From NCBI GenBank assembly GCA_028702135.1, contig JAQVPJ010000005.1, positions 1 through 64,000 of the forward strand: 64,000 nucleotides of DNA, written 5' to 3'. The notes under the pieces were generated by a model. The model was given only the letters and a program-made list of their open reading frames with translations, did not search any database and was not told where the DNA came from. This document shows, piece by piece, positions 1 through 9,202 of this stretch. This stretch comes from Eubacteriales bacterium. GTDB lineage: Bacteria; Bacillota; Clostridia; Oscillospirales; CAG-382. Each line of letters begins with the position of its first letter. Within the stretch, counting starts at the first letter, position 1. The position numbers were made by a program, and so were the translations under genes.

Positions 1-720
<720 letters not shown>

Positions 721-862
721 TGTTTTCCGTAATGAAAACGATTACGAAAACGGCTTTCCCGACCTGTTGAGTGGTTTCCTCCTGTTTTGTGTTCATATTT
801 TCCTCCACATCAAAAAATCCGCTTGCCTGCATATTTGCAAACAAACGGATATCGGTATATAT

Positions 863-1420
863 TCATCGTGTATCACGATCATTTTTACTATGCTCACGCT
901 TTTGCTGCCAGTCTAAAATGAGCCGCATAATTGTTTTCTCAATTTGCCCAGTGGTATAGTTTTCGGGGAATAGCTTTCGCAGGTCATCGACCTTGAATTT
1001 AATTTGTTCCTTCTGATTGGCTTTTTCGGCAGTGAGAATACCGAAAATTGCATCAATATCAAGCACCCCTTCGCTGGATAGTTTCTTCATACGCTGTGCC
1101 TGCGAGAGTGATGGCGTGCATTGCTCGGATTCAATGGTTTCCAGTAAAGCGGTTTGTTCGGTCGATGTGAGATAAGAAATCTCGACAGCCGGGGTCAGGG
1201 CGATTCTTTCGTCATCTACATATTGCAAGATTTCGGGAATAAGGTTGGTCAGGCGAATATACCGGAACACCTGATCGCGGCTCTCACCCGACTGCTTTCC
1301 GATTTTGGAGGCGGTATCAGACTTTGTCGCAACTTGCGATAAAGTTAAATCTGTGCGATTGCCCTGTTGATTGAGTGCTTCCATTTTCATTTTGTAACTT
1401 AATCGACAGATCAGACACAA
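863..1420 (-). pseudogene. ParB-like protein of ICE/conjugative transposon type, N-terminally truncated
   Basis: The 185-residue frame matches the central and C-terminal part of ParB/Spo0J-like proteins carried by conjugative transposons of Firmicutes: KMEALNQQGNRTDL, then an HTH-like stretch with GESRDQVFRYIRLTNLIPE, PAVEISYLT, ESEQCTPSLSQAQRMKK and an acidic/basic tail. Such proteins run to about 300 residues with an N-terminal ParB nuclease-like domain, which is absent here. The first ~10 residues do not resemble the family, so the break lies near 1400. I read it as a remnant of a lost integrative element. No relaxase, integrase or other transfer gene is visible nearby. Confidence 0.6.
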
Positions 1421-1538
1421 TCAAATAACCAAGTAAACATAAAAACAATGTTTTTCTATATAATTTTACATGAATCATGTAAATTTTCCTTTGAATTTCT
1501 CAATTACAGTATATATTATTAAATGACTTGAAGCTATA

Positions 1539-1606
1539 ATGACACTCTTTATGTCATTGACAAATAGAGTGTCATGCCGTAAAATACAGATGTGGTATGT
1601 TATAAT
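1539..1606 (+). promoter_or_regulatory. Nested palindrome and extended -10 promoter of the double-HTH gene
   Basis: ATGACACTCT at 1539-1548 is repeated as its exact reverse complement at 1566-1575, a perfect 10-bp inverted repeat with a 17-bp spacer. A second palindrome, TGTCA-T-TGACA, lies centred inside it (1552-1562). An extended -10 box, TG-T-TATAAT, follows at 1598-1606, just before the gene at 1620. The symmetry is typical of an operator for a dimeric or double-HTH regulator; autoregulation is inferred. Confidence 0.6.
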
Positions 1607-1619
1607 AAAACTAGAGGTG

Positions 1620-3476
1620 ATGATTATTAATTTTACTGAAAAGTGCAATGTAATTTTTAAGGTTTTGAATTGTTCAAATGCCGATATAGCAAGAAGCTGT
1701 GGAATTGACCCTTCTCTAATAAGCCGGTTTCGCACCGGATCAAGACAGCCAAGCGTGAAATCCTTACAATTTAATCTGCTATGTAAGGGTATAGTCAATT
1801 ATGCGCAGTTAAATGGATTACTCAATAAGCTTCAGCAGGAATGCGAAATGAAGGGTTTAAAGAATCCGGAGGAGGAAATTAATGATTATCTCGCTGAAAA
1901 TAAAGAGAACCATCAAAGCTCAATAAAAAATAAAAGCCCTTTAACTGACCGACTTTTTAGCGAAAAACTGAATGTTATAATGAATAAGCTCAACATTTCG
2001 AATATCCGGCTCGCCAGGGTTCTGAATATTGACTCTTCTTTGATAAGCCGATTCAGAAACGGATTGCGTACTCCTCTAAAGAACAAACCTATGTTGGAAA
2101 GTATGTGTCTTTATTTTTATAAAATTGCAAGACAAAACGAGTTGGATCAAGAACTGTATGATTTGATTGGGTCTAATGCTACAAAATTTGAAAATAAAGA
2201 TGAATCCATAAAGAATTTAGTGAAGTGGTTTTCTGATGAAGATGACCAATATAATGCAGGCATTATGGACAGGTTTCTCGAGAAACTGGACAATTTGAGT
2301 GTTTTTAAAATACCCGATTTGCCTCCATTAAGCAGCATCATAAAACCAGATACTTTGCAAGCTCAATCCAATGAGTATTTAGGTATTGATGGTATTCGCC
2401 AAGCGGTCATTCGTTTTCTCGGGACAGTTGCCATATCGCAAAACCCCGTTATAATCAAACTATATTCTGAGCAGAGCTTACATTGGCTTTCAGACAACCC
2501 CGCCTTTATTCAGAAATGGACTGCCTTAATGTATGCTGTTTTGCTTAATAAAACACCAATAAAAATCATTCATAATATAAACAGAAATCTCGATGAAATG
2601 TTGATAGGAATCGAAAAATGGCTGCCATTATATATGTCAGGTTTAGTCGAAGGCTTTTATCGCAGAAGTCATTCTGATCCTTGGTTCTCGCATACTCTAT
2701 TTGTAGCTCCCGATACAGCAGCGATATTTGCCACCCATGCTATAGGAACAGAAGATAAAGGCGTTTATCACTATTTTGATACGCCAGAACAAACAGCGTA
2801 TTACGATAAGCAGATGAATAATTTATTGGAACATGCAAAACCATTGATCAGAGTTTTTAAAAAGAATCGAATTAACGATTATTTATTTTTTACCGGAGAA
2901 TTATCAAAAGCACCGGGAACATTGAAAGGATTACCGACATTCCTTTCATTTTCTACCATCCCATCCGATCTGCTTGAACGAATGCTAAAAAGATCGAATG
3001 CTGAAAAAGATGAAATCAACAACCTTCTCGCTATTCATTCCGGTTGTGTGAAGCAACTTGACAGAGAACTAAAAAACGGAACAGTTACGGAATATATTGT
3101 TTTTCCAAGTGATGAGGAATTGTTTGCAGGTAAAGTAGCCTTGAACCTGTCAAACGCTTTTTCAGAAAGGACGGTGTTTTATACTCCCGATGAATATTCG
3201 GAACATATAAAGCACCTGATTGATTTACTTGAAAACGATTATTATAACATCATTTTGTTACCTGAAAGCCCTTATACAAATATTCAAATCGCAGTTAAGG
3301 AGGACTTTGGCGTTATGGTTCAGAAAACTGACAACCCTATTACCGCTTTATGGTTTAATCACCCTTTGTTGTGCAAAGCCTTCAGCGAATATATCTATGC
3401 TATCGGTCATAAAAACAAGTTGTCAATTACAAGTAAGCAGGAGCTTATAAAATATCTTGGTAAATATACGAGGTAA
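1620..3476 (+). CDS. Double helix-turn-helix transcriptional regulator with large uncharacterised C-terminal domain
   Basis: The 618-residue protein starts at ATG 1620, right after GAGGTG; an in-frame ATG at 1539 lies upstream of the promoter and is rejected. Two related HTH-like repeats occur at about residues 13-45 and 112-150, sharing the core IDxSLISRFRxGxRxP. The remaining ~440 residues have no motif I can name; they contain KIIHNINRNLDEMLIGIEKW and KGLPTFLSF, and look like a soluble sensor or effector domain. Similar XRE-like regulators with long C-termini occur in Clostridia. The palindrome at 1539-1575 is a likely binding site. It probably controls the downstream zinc-ribbon/radical SAM/hydrolase group. 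The fold and ligand are unknown. Confidence 0.7.
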   Translation: MIINFTEKCNVIFKVLNCSNADIARSCGIDPSLISRFRTGSRQPSVKSLQFNLLCKGIVNYAQLNGLLNKLQQECEMKGLKNPEEEINDYLAENKENHQSSIKNKSPLTDRLFSEKLNVIMNKLNISNIRLARVLNIDSSLISRFRNGLRTPLKNKPMLESMCLYFYKIARQNELDQELYDLIGSNATKFENKDESIKNLVKWFSDEDDQYNAGIMDRFLEKLDNLSVFKIPDLPPLSSIIKPDTLQAQSNEYLGIDGIRQAVIRFLGTVAISQNPVIIKLYSEQSLHWLSDNPAFIQKWTALMYAVLLNKTPIKIIHNINRNLDEMLIGIEKWLPLYMSGLVEGFYRRSHSDPWFSHTLFVAPDTAAIFATHAIGTEDKGVYHYFDTPEQTAYYDKQMNNLLEHAKPLIRVFKKNRINDYLFFTGELSKAPGTLKGLPTFLSFSTIPSDLLERMLKRSNAEKDEINNLLAIHSGCVKQLDRELKNGTVTEYIVFPSDEELFAGKVALNLSNAFSERTVFYTPDEYSEHIKHLIDLLENDYYNIILLPESPYTNIQIAVKEDFGVMVQKTDNPITALWFNHPLLCKAFSEYIYAIGHKNKLSITSKQELIKYLGKYTR

Positions 3477-3610
3477 TTCTGTACGACATTATAAAAGGAG
3501 AAAAGAAAGCAGTGAACAGTAAATATCAGGAATAGACGGATTGTAGACTCCGGAGCTGATTTAGTTGCATATAAAAATAGGGATATTAAAAAAAAGAGAG
3601 GGGAATTTAT

Positions 3611-4540
3611 ATGTATTGTCCAAAATGTGGTGCTCAAGTAAATGAATCTTCAAGTTTTTGTGGAAAATGCGGTTTTTCCATTTCGAAGGATACTTACTCA
3701 CAACAGCATCAATCTACAGCTGAATCTCAATCGCAACAACCTACTCATTCGGATTTTCAACCAAATTACGTACCGCAACCGACATTTTATCCGGTGAAAA
3801 AGAAAAAGAAACATATTGGCTTATGGATTACTTTAGCACTAATTCTGATTATTATTAGTCTTGTCGCTGCTGTGTTTGTCATTTCCACCCTATTAAAGCC
3901 TAAGGATTTAGGTGTAAAATATACTACCGCCGATTATGAGAGTGCATTAACAAAAACGGGAATTTCGATTAATTTCAAGGGTATGACGGGCTCCGATTTG
4001 GAAAAGTATAAAGAAGATTTTGACGGAGAAAAACTCAATATCAATGATTATTCTTGGGAATTCAGTGATTATCAGCAGAAACAATTTTCGCTGACACCAT
4101 CAGAAGCAACAGCGTTATTAAATGAAATCGCTCCTTCTTTCTGGTGGTTCGATGATCTTCAGGTCAATGTACTTGAAGATGGAACTTTGGAAGGTTCCAG
4201 CAAAGTAGACATTGCCCGCTTGAAAACCGACCTTTACAGCGATATTGCGGATCAGATACCAATCCCGTTACCGGACAAGATAAACATTTATAGCAAGGGT
4301 GACCTCAGCATTAAAGACAATGTGATTTCCGCCGACCCTGAAATCTTTGAAGTGGGAGTTGTGGGAATACCAGATAAATACATGACTGATGACAGTGTTA
4401 ATGTTATGGAAGAGTATTTTTCGCGTATTTATACAGTGATACCCGGGCTACAGATTAAATCGCTTAATTCCGATGAAGATGGAAATATCTTATTTGATGG
4501 GATTATTCCGCAAAGTGTTACTGTAAAACCGAAATCTTAA
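3611..4540 (+). CDS. Zinc-ribbon membrane protein of unknown function
   Basis: The protein begins with a zinc ribbon (C3-x2-C6 and C17-x2-C20), then a Ser/Gln-rich linker, a KKKKK stretch and one transmembrane helix at about residues 70-95. The remaining ~210 residues would be extracellular and match no family I know. This layout of cytosolic zinc ribbon, single helix and exported domain is common in Firmicutes. A GAGAGGGG ribosome binding site precedes ATG 3611. The stop lies 17 bp before the radical SAM start, so the two are probably cotranscribed. The 134-bp gap upstream holds only a possible 7-codon frame after AAAGGAG and no clear terminator. Confidence 0.75.
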   Translation: MYCPKCGAQVNESSSFCGKCGFSISKDTYSQQHQSTAESQSQQPTHSDFQPNYVPQPTFYPVKKKKKHIGLWITLALILIIISLVAAVFVISTLLKPKDLGVKYTTADYESALTKTGISINFKGMTGSDLEKYKEDFDGEKLNINDYSWEFSDYQQKQFSLTPSEATALLNEIAPSFWWFDDLQVNVLEDGTLEGSSKVDIARLKTDLYSDIADQIPIPLPDKINIYSKGDLSIKDNVISADPEIFEVGVVGIPDKYMTDDSVNVMEEYFSRIYTVIPGLQIKSLNSDEDGNILFDGIIPQSVTVKPKS

Positions 4541-4557
4541 AAAAAAGGAGTATTTTT

Positions 4558-5847
4558 TTGAAAAATTTTACGGTAAACGGGGTTAAGACAAAAATCCCTC
4601 CTTTTCCGCACCATAAGGCATTCATCTACCGCTGCAAGCAGTTTTTTACAGCGAAAGGGCTGCTTACCCATATGACAATGGGGAGGTTTATTACAATCAA
4701 GGAACTTCTGTGCGGTTGGCGTTATAAGTGTTCGATTCCGCGGGTTTTATTGATTGATCCGACTAGCAGTTGTAATTTACACTGTAAAGGATGTTGGGCA
4801 TCGGATTATGAGAAAAGCAATCTCTTATCATATGAAAAAATGGACGATATTCTGAACCAATCGGAAAAGCTGGGAATAAGGGATTGTTTGATGACAGGCG
4901 GGGAACCACTGATGTGTAAAAACGTTATCATCAAGCTTTGTGAGAAGCACCGTAAATCAACCTTTGGGGTTTTTACCAATGCCACGCTCATTGACGAGGT
5001 TTTTGCAGATGAAATGAAGCGGTTAGAAAACCTAAATGTTTTCATCAGTATCGAGGGCACTAAAGAGGAAACAGACTCTCGAAGGGGCGAAGGTGTTTAC
5101 GAAAAAGCACTTAATGCGATGAAGTTATTAAAAAGCAGGGATATCGGTTTTGCTTTTTCTGCCTGTTATCACAGTAAAAACTATAAAACTATTGCCAGCG
5201 ATGAATTTTTAGATTTCATGCGTGAAAAGGGATGCTGGTTTGGATGGCTCTTTCAATATGTTCCTGTTGGAAGTGATGCAGATTTATCGATGGTGTGCAC
5301 GCCACAGCAGCGGGCTTATGTACAGGAAAAAATCTCCGATTATTGCAACAGACACGATTATACGATTATCGATTTCTGGAACAACGGTCATTTGGCATTT
5401 GGATGTATTGGCGCCGGAAACGGATTTGTCCATATCAACGCTCGCGGTGATGTTGAACCTTGTGCTTTCTGCCATTATTCAGATTCAAATATCAACGAAA
5501 CCACCTTGTTGGACGCCTTGCGATCTCCGTTTTTTACGGCATTCAGAAAAGCACAGCCGTTTTCTGATAATCCGCTGCGTGCCTGTCCGTTGATTGATGT
5601 GCCGGATGCAATCACAAAGGTAGTCAAAGAAGGATTCGCACATTCCACACATATGTTATCGCCGGAATCTGCGGAGCAGCTTGCGGACAAAAGCCGGGCA
5701 AGATCGGAAGCATGGAAACCTGTTGCAGAAGAATTGTTCCGTAAAATGCCGGTAAAAAATCAACGTAACTTCCCGAAATTTCTTACATATCATAGATTTA
5801 AGAAGAAGTGTACCGATGGAAGAAGAATAAAAAAAGAAAATGATTAA
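4558..5847 (+). CDS. Radical SAM protein with SPASM-like C-terminal cysteines
   Basis: The sequence CNLHCKGC gives the radical SAM CxxxCxxC cluster at C72, C76 and C79, which binds the SAM-cleaving [4Fe-4S] cluster. TGGEP follows about 25 residues later, as usual. Further cysteines at C283, C302, C305 and C343 resemble a SPASM-type auxiliary cluster region. It starts with TTG 4558 behind AAGGAG. The substrate is unknown. Its last codons overlap the hydrolase gene by 8 bp, which indicates translational coupling. No small precursor peptide is evident next to it, so a RiPP role is possible but unsupported; an enzyme of lipid or cofactor modification is equally possible. Confidence 0.8.
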   Translation: MKNFTVNGVKTKIPPFPHHKAFIYRCKQFFTAKGLLTHMTMGRFITIKELLCGWRYKCSIPRVLLIDPTSSCNLHCKGCWASDYEKSNLLSYEKMDDILNQSEKLGIRDCLMTGGEPLMCKNVIIKLCEKHRKSTFGVFTNATLIDEVFADEMKRLENLNVFISIEGTKEETDSRRGEGVYEKALNAMKLLKSRDIGFAFSACYHSKNYKTIASDEFLDFMREKGCWFGWLFQYVPVGSDADLSMVCTPQQRAYVQEKISDYCNRHDYTIIDFWNNGHLAFGCIGAGNGFVHINARGDVEPCAFCHYSDSNINETTLLDALRSPFFTAFRKAQPFSDNPLRACPLIDVPDAITKVVKEGFAHSTHMLSPESAEQLADKSRARSEAWKPVAEELFRKMPVKNQRNFPKFLTYHRFKKKCTDGRRIKKEND

Positions 5848-6613
5848 TGCGAACGTAATATTTACAGGTCCTGACGCTGCATGGGTAATGTTTTTTCATG
5901 GTTTCGGCGGAAGCAGTACCACCTGGCAAAAACAAACAGAGGATTACAGCAAGCATTACAATCTGCTTTTATTCAATTTTCATGATAATCCGGAACAGGA
6001 CAGCGGGCCTCTTTCCATCGAAAAAGTATGTGGAGAAATCGCTGCCATCATGGATCGGTATCATGTCCCAAAAGCGCATCTGGTCAGTATGTCTTCAAAT
6101 TCTCTGCTGGCGTTACCATTTGTATCTCTATACCCTGAAAGAGTCGGTGCATTGGTTATGGCAGGCGGAATAATTTCTTTTCATTTCAAGACAAACTTCT
6201 TGTTGGAATCTGCGCGGATCTTACAAAGCATTATTCCGTATATGCCACTATATAAATTATTTGCTTATATCATCATGCCCGGTAAGAATCATCTTAAATC
6301 CCGTATGATTTTTGTGCGTGAGGCTATAAAGCTTGGTCATACGGAATTTTGCTGTTGGATCAATTTTTTATCGGAATTGAAGAAAAACGAAGCATATCTT
6401 TCGGAAATTAATCATTTGCCGGAAAAGAAGTCTTTTCTTTATATCATGGGAAATGAAGATCATCTTTTTAAAACAACCGTACTAAAAGATATATCAAAAA
6501 TAGCAAACGCTTCGATGGTTGTTCTTCCCGATTGCGGACATGTGTGCAATATTGAAAAAGTAGAAATGTTCAATCAAATATCTCTGAATTTTTTAGATAA
6601 AAAACCTTTATGA
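5840..6613 (+). CDS. Alpha/beta hydrolase with atypical nucleophile elbow
   Basis: The 257-residue protein has the alpha/beta-hydrolase layout: an oxyanion-hole motif HGFGGSS near residue 20, a nucleophile strand LVSMSSN with Ser85, a GNEDH acid motif (D207) and a GH motif with H234. The usual GxSxG elbow is replaced by S-M-S-S-N, so both glycines are missing. Ser, Asp and His are nevertheless all present, which is compatible with activity. The start overlaps the radical SAM gene by 8 bp, so the two products probably act on the same pathway. The substrate cannot be told from sequence. Confidence 0.75.
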   Translation: MINANVIFTGPDAAWVMFFHGFGGSSTTWQKQTEDYSKHYNLLLFNFHDNPEQDSGPLSIEKVCGEIAAIMDRYHVPKAHLVSMSSNSLLALPFVSLYPERVGALVMAGGIISFHFKTNFLLESARILQSIIPYMPLYKLFAYIIMPGKNHLKSRMIFVREAIKLGHTEFCCWINFLSELKKNEAYLSEINHLPEKKSFLYIMGNEDHLFKTTVLKDISKIANASMVVLPDCGHVCNIEKVEMFNQISLNFLDKKPL

Positions 6614-6625
6614 ACAAACGAGTCT

Positions 6626-7084
6626 TTGATACCAAACACCTGGCAATCCTGCCACTATGTAACAGGATTATCGGGTGTTTTGTGCTATACTATACCCAAC
6701 AGCGGCGTTATATGGACTTGGGATAAAGTCTTAACGCTCGTTCTGATGATTTTATGCGGTGCAGCAGTCTTTTTTGGGCTGTACATTGTATATGCCTTCT
6801 TTGCTTTTTTTACTATAGAGGGATTGGAATTTATGAACATATTGACACACGGAGGACGCGAGTTCGGGCGTTATCCCTTTTCAATTTACGGCAGCGGGGT
6901 CTTGAAATTCCTTACCTATGTTATACCTCTTGCGTTGTTTCAATATTATCCGCTCTTATACTTGCTGGACAGGGAAAAAAGCGTATTTTATATGCTTACT
7001 CCGCTAATTAGTCTGCTTTTTATCATACCGTGCTTCGCTTTTTTCCGTTTCGGACTGCGAAGATATAAATCTACAGGTTCGTAA
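6626..7084 (+). pseudogene. C-terminal fragment of an ABC-2 (DUF990) permease
   Basis: A TTG-initiated frame of 152 residues matches the C-terminal half of the second permease in ABC-2 export pairs: FTIEGLEFMNILTHGGREFGRYPFSIY, then QYYPLLYLL and a closing FRFGLRRYKSTGS. Full proteins are about 260 residues; the N-terminal half is absent and the sequence before 6626 belongs to the hydrolase gene. I infer a truncation by rearrangement. Together with the damaged first permease at the left edge, it suggests that the intervening ~6 kb was inserted into, or replaced, part of an old exporter operon. Confidence 0.6.
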
Positions 7085-7149
7085 AAGGGCATTTCGATAT
7101 CGTGTTATTTAAATCGTTAAAAAAACCAGTGAATTTTTGTATTTTTATG

Positions 7150-7178
7150 TTGAAAAAACACACAAAAGGTGATATTAT
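7150..7178 (+). promoter_or_regulatory. Sigma-A-type promoter of the dockerin protein gene
   Basis: TTGAAA (7150-7155) and TATTAT (7173-7178) are separated by 17 bp, 33 bp before the TTG start at 7211. Confidence 0.6.
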
Positions 7179-7210
7179 GTAAATAAGATTATTTTTTGGA
7201 GGTTGCCGCT

Positions 7211-9097
7211 TTGTGCCGAAAAAGGATTATTAGTATTGTTTTATCATATATAATTTTTTTTACAGCCTGCCCGTTTGATATCAAAACCGCCGCCTCCGGA
7301 GATTATGGATTTACCGAACGCATCGTATATGGCGGAAGTGCAGTTGACGTCGGCGATTACATATACTTTTCCAACACCGAGGATAATATGCGGCTTTACC
7401 GTCGTATTGCTTGCAGTGAAAATGCGGAGCTTATATATTCCGCGCAGGTCGGATATCTGAACTATTTTGGCGGAAAAATATATTTCATCTCCGATAACAA
7501 TATTATCAGCATTGAACCGACGGGTGAGAATGAGAGCCTGATTTACAGCAGTAAAAGTGAAATTTCCGACCTTTATGTTACATCCGATTGCTTTTATTTT
7601 CTGTCACAAAACCGAATCTTCCGACTTACAGACAATAAAACCGAATTGATATACGCCTCGGATAGCATATGTGCTTTTTTACCTCTGAATAAATACGAGT
7701 TCAGATTGTATGAAAAAAACCCTGAATTTAAGGAAACCGATCAGACCTCGGAGGAGATATACACCGAAAGCGCAGAGAGATTTATTACATACATTTACGA
7801 TACAAGGACGGGTGAATACTCGGTCAACGCACCCTCATATGTCAAGGCGGTCTACAATGCGCCGTATACATACAGCGGACCCTTTGTTCAGGTCGGAGTA
7901 ACCACGCTTCCCTTGGCGGAATATATGCCCGGTACATTTTTTTCCAAAAACGGACAAGCCTGCACCTGTCATCATAACCCGGACGTCGACTGCGTAGATT
8001 CGCTCGCCAACTGTAACTGTATGCGTTATTGGCCAACGGGTATTAAATCCACGTGCGAAATTGATCTGCTCGGAAGTCAGTGCTTCGGTTTCGCAAGACT
8101 CGTTTTTTATAAATGCTTCGGGTTCATAGACCACTCATATTATTTTCCCGGCAGGTTTTACAATGTGGGCTCAATCAGATCCGGCTCGGTAACGGCAGGT
8201 TCCGTAAAAGAGCTGTTTATGAAGGCGAAGGCGGGAGCGCATGTGCGGCTGACCCGCGGTCACTCTGTTTCAATATTCACCATGGACGAAAATAATCTTG
8301 TGGTTTACCACGGAAACGCAGGTGGTGACAATGTTGCTTCCAGGGCATGCGTCGTCTCCACAAAGACCTATACATGGGAGCAGTTTGCCGAATATGCCGT
8401 TGCGGGAATAAGCTATGTCAATATGCCTGTCGAGCATCCGGATAATGTAAGGTTGACCGGATATTACAAGGTCACTACCGAAGGTCCTTCAAGCCTTAAC
8501 ATCCGCTCCGGTGCCGGAACCGATTTTACGGTTTTGGGAAGATTAGACGGAAACAGCTTTATAAAAGTAACTGAAGTCACAGCTAACTGGGGCAGGATAG
8601 ATTATAACAGCGATTCTCAGGGATGGATTTGTCTCGATTATGCTCAGTTCCAGACCCGTTCAAAGCTCACGCCGAACGCGGACAGCAGTTATTATATCGA
8701 TACGGAAAAAAACATCATTGTATGCAACTCCTCACGGAATGATTTTATTGATTTTATCAACTGCTTTCCACATCAGGCAATAAAAGTTATAGACAGGTAT
8801 GGCAACGACCTTTCCGAGCGCGGTTATATCGGTACCGGAAGCGTTGCCAGTATAGAAATCAACGGAATTGTAGCCGATAGTATGCAGGTCGTAGTATGCG
8901 GTGATGCGAACGGAAACGGTATCGTTGATGTGGGCGATTATCTTATCACAAAGCGAGTTTTCCTCGGTAATTATACAGCCCAAAATATCAGCGTTGAGGC
9001 CATTGATATTAACGTTGATGGTGTAGTTGATTCAAAAGATTATCTTTATATAAAAAGATTTTTAACCGGCGTATCGCAAAGCCTTAGGTTTGCTTAG
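7211..9097 (+). CDS. Secreted cysteine peptidase-like protein with SH3b and dockerin domains
   Basis: I place the start at TTG 7211, eight bases after GGAGG, giving a basic N-terminus and a hydrophobic signal peptide. Residues ~30-200 hold short beta repeats like DUF5050/propeller blades (GDYIYFSN, GGKIYFIS). A Cys-rich stretch leads into a papain/NlpC-CHAP-like region with C291 (SQCFGFA), H351 (RGHSV) and N369 (YHGNAGG) as a plausible triad. A bacterial SH3 domain follows at ~416-480 (LNIRSGAGTDF). The C-terminus (~564-625) has two calcium-loop repeats, DANGNGIVDVGDY and DINVDGVVDSKDY, each followed by KR, the hallmark of a type I dockerin. It should attach to a cohesin scaffold; the peptidase activity is inferred. 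Confidence 0.8.
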   Translation: MCRKRIISIVLSYIIFFTACPFDIKTAASGDYGFTERIVYGGSAVDVGDYIYFSNTEDNMRLYRRIACSENAELIYSAQVGYLNYFGGKIYFISDNNIISIEPTGENESLIYSSKSEISDLYVTSDCFYFLSQNRIFRLTDNKTELIYASDSICAFLPLNKYEFRLYEKNPEFKETDQTSEEIYTESAERFITYIYDTRTGEYSVNAPSYVKAVYNAPYTYSGPFVQVGVTTLPLAEYMPGTFFSKNGQACTCHHNPDVDCVDSLANCNCMRYWPTGIKSTCEIDLLGSQCFGFARLVFYKCFGFIDHSYYFPGRFYNVGSIRSGSVTAGSVKELFMKAKAGAHVRLTRGHSVSIFTMDENNLVVYHGNAGGDNVASRACVVSTKTYTWEQFAEYAVAGISYVNMPVEHPDNVRLTGYYKVTTEGPSSLNIRSGAGTDFTVLGRLDGNSFIKVTEVTANWGRIDYNSDSQGWICLDYAQFQTRSKLTPNADSSYYIDTEKNIIVCNSSRNDFIDFINCFPHQAIKVIDRYGNDLSERGYIGTGSVASIEINGIVADSMQVVVCGDANGNGIVDVGDYLITKRVFLGNYTAQNISVEAIDINVDGVVDSKDYLYIKRFLTGVSQSLRFA

Positions 9098-9202
9098 CAA
9101 ACGATAAAATTATTGGACAATTTGTTAAATTTGCTATTTACAAAACGAAATATATATGCTATTATAACTATAATCTTTAAAAACAAAAAGAGGAGAGATT
9201 AA

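Noticed and set aside
1557..1606. TTGACA at 1557-1562 as -35 for TATAAT at 1601
   Set aside because: The spacing of 38 bp is far too long; the extended -10 alone fits better and TTGACA belongs to the palindrome.
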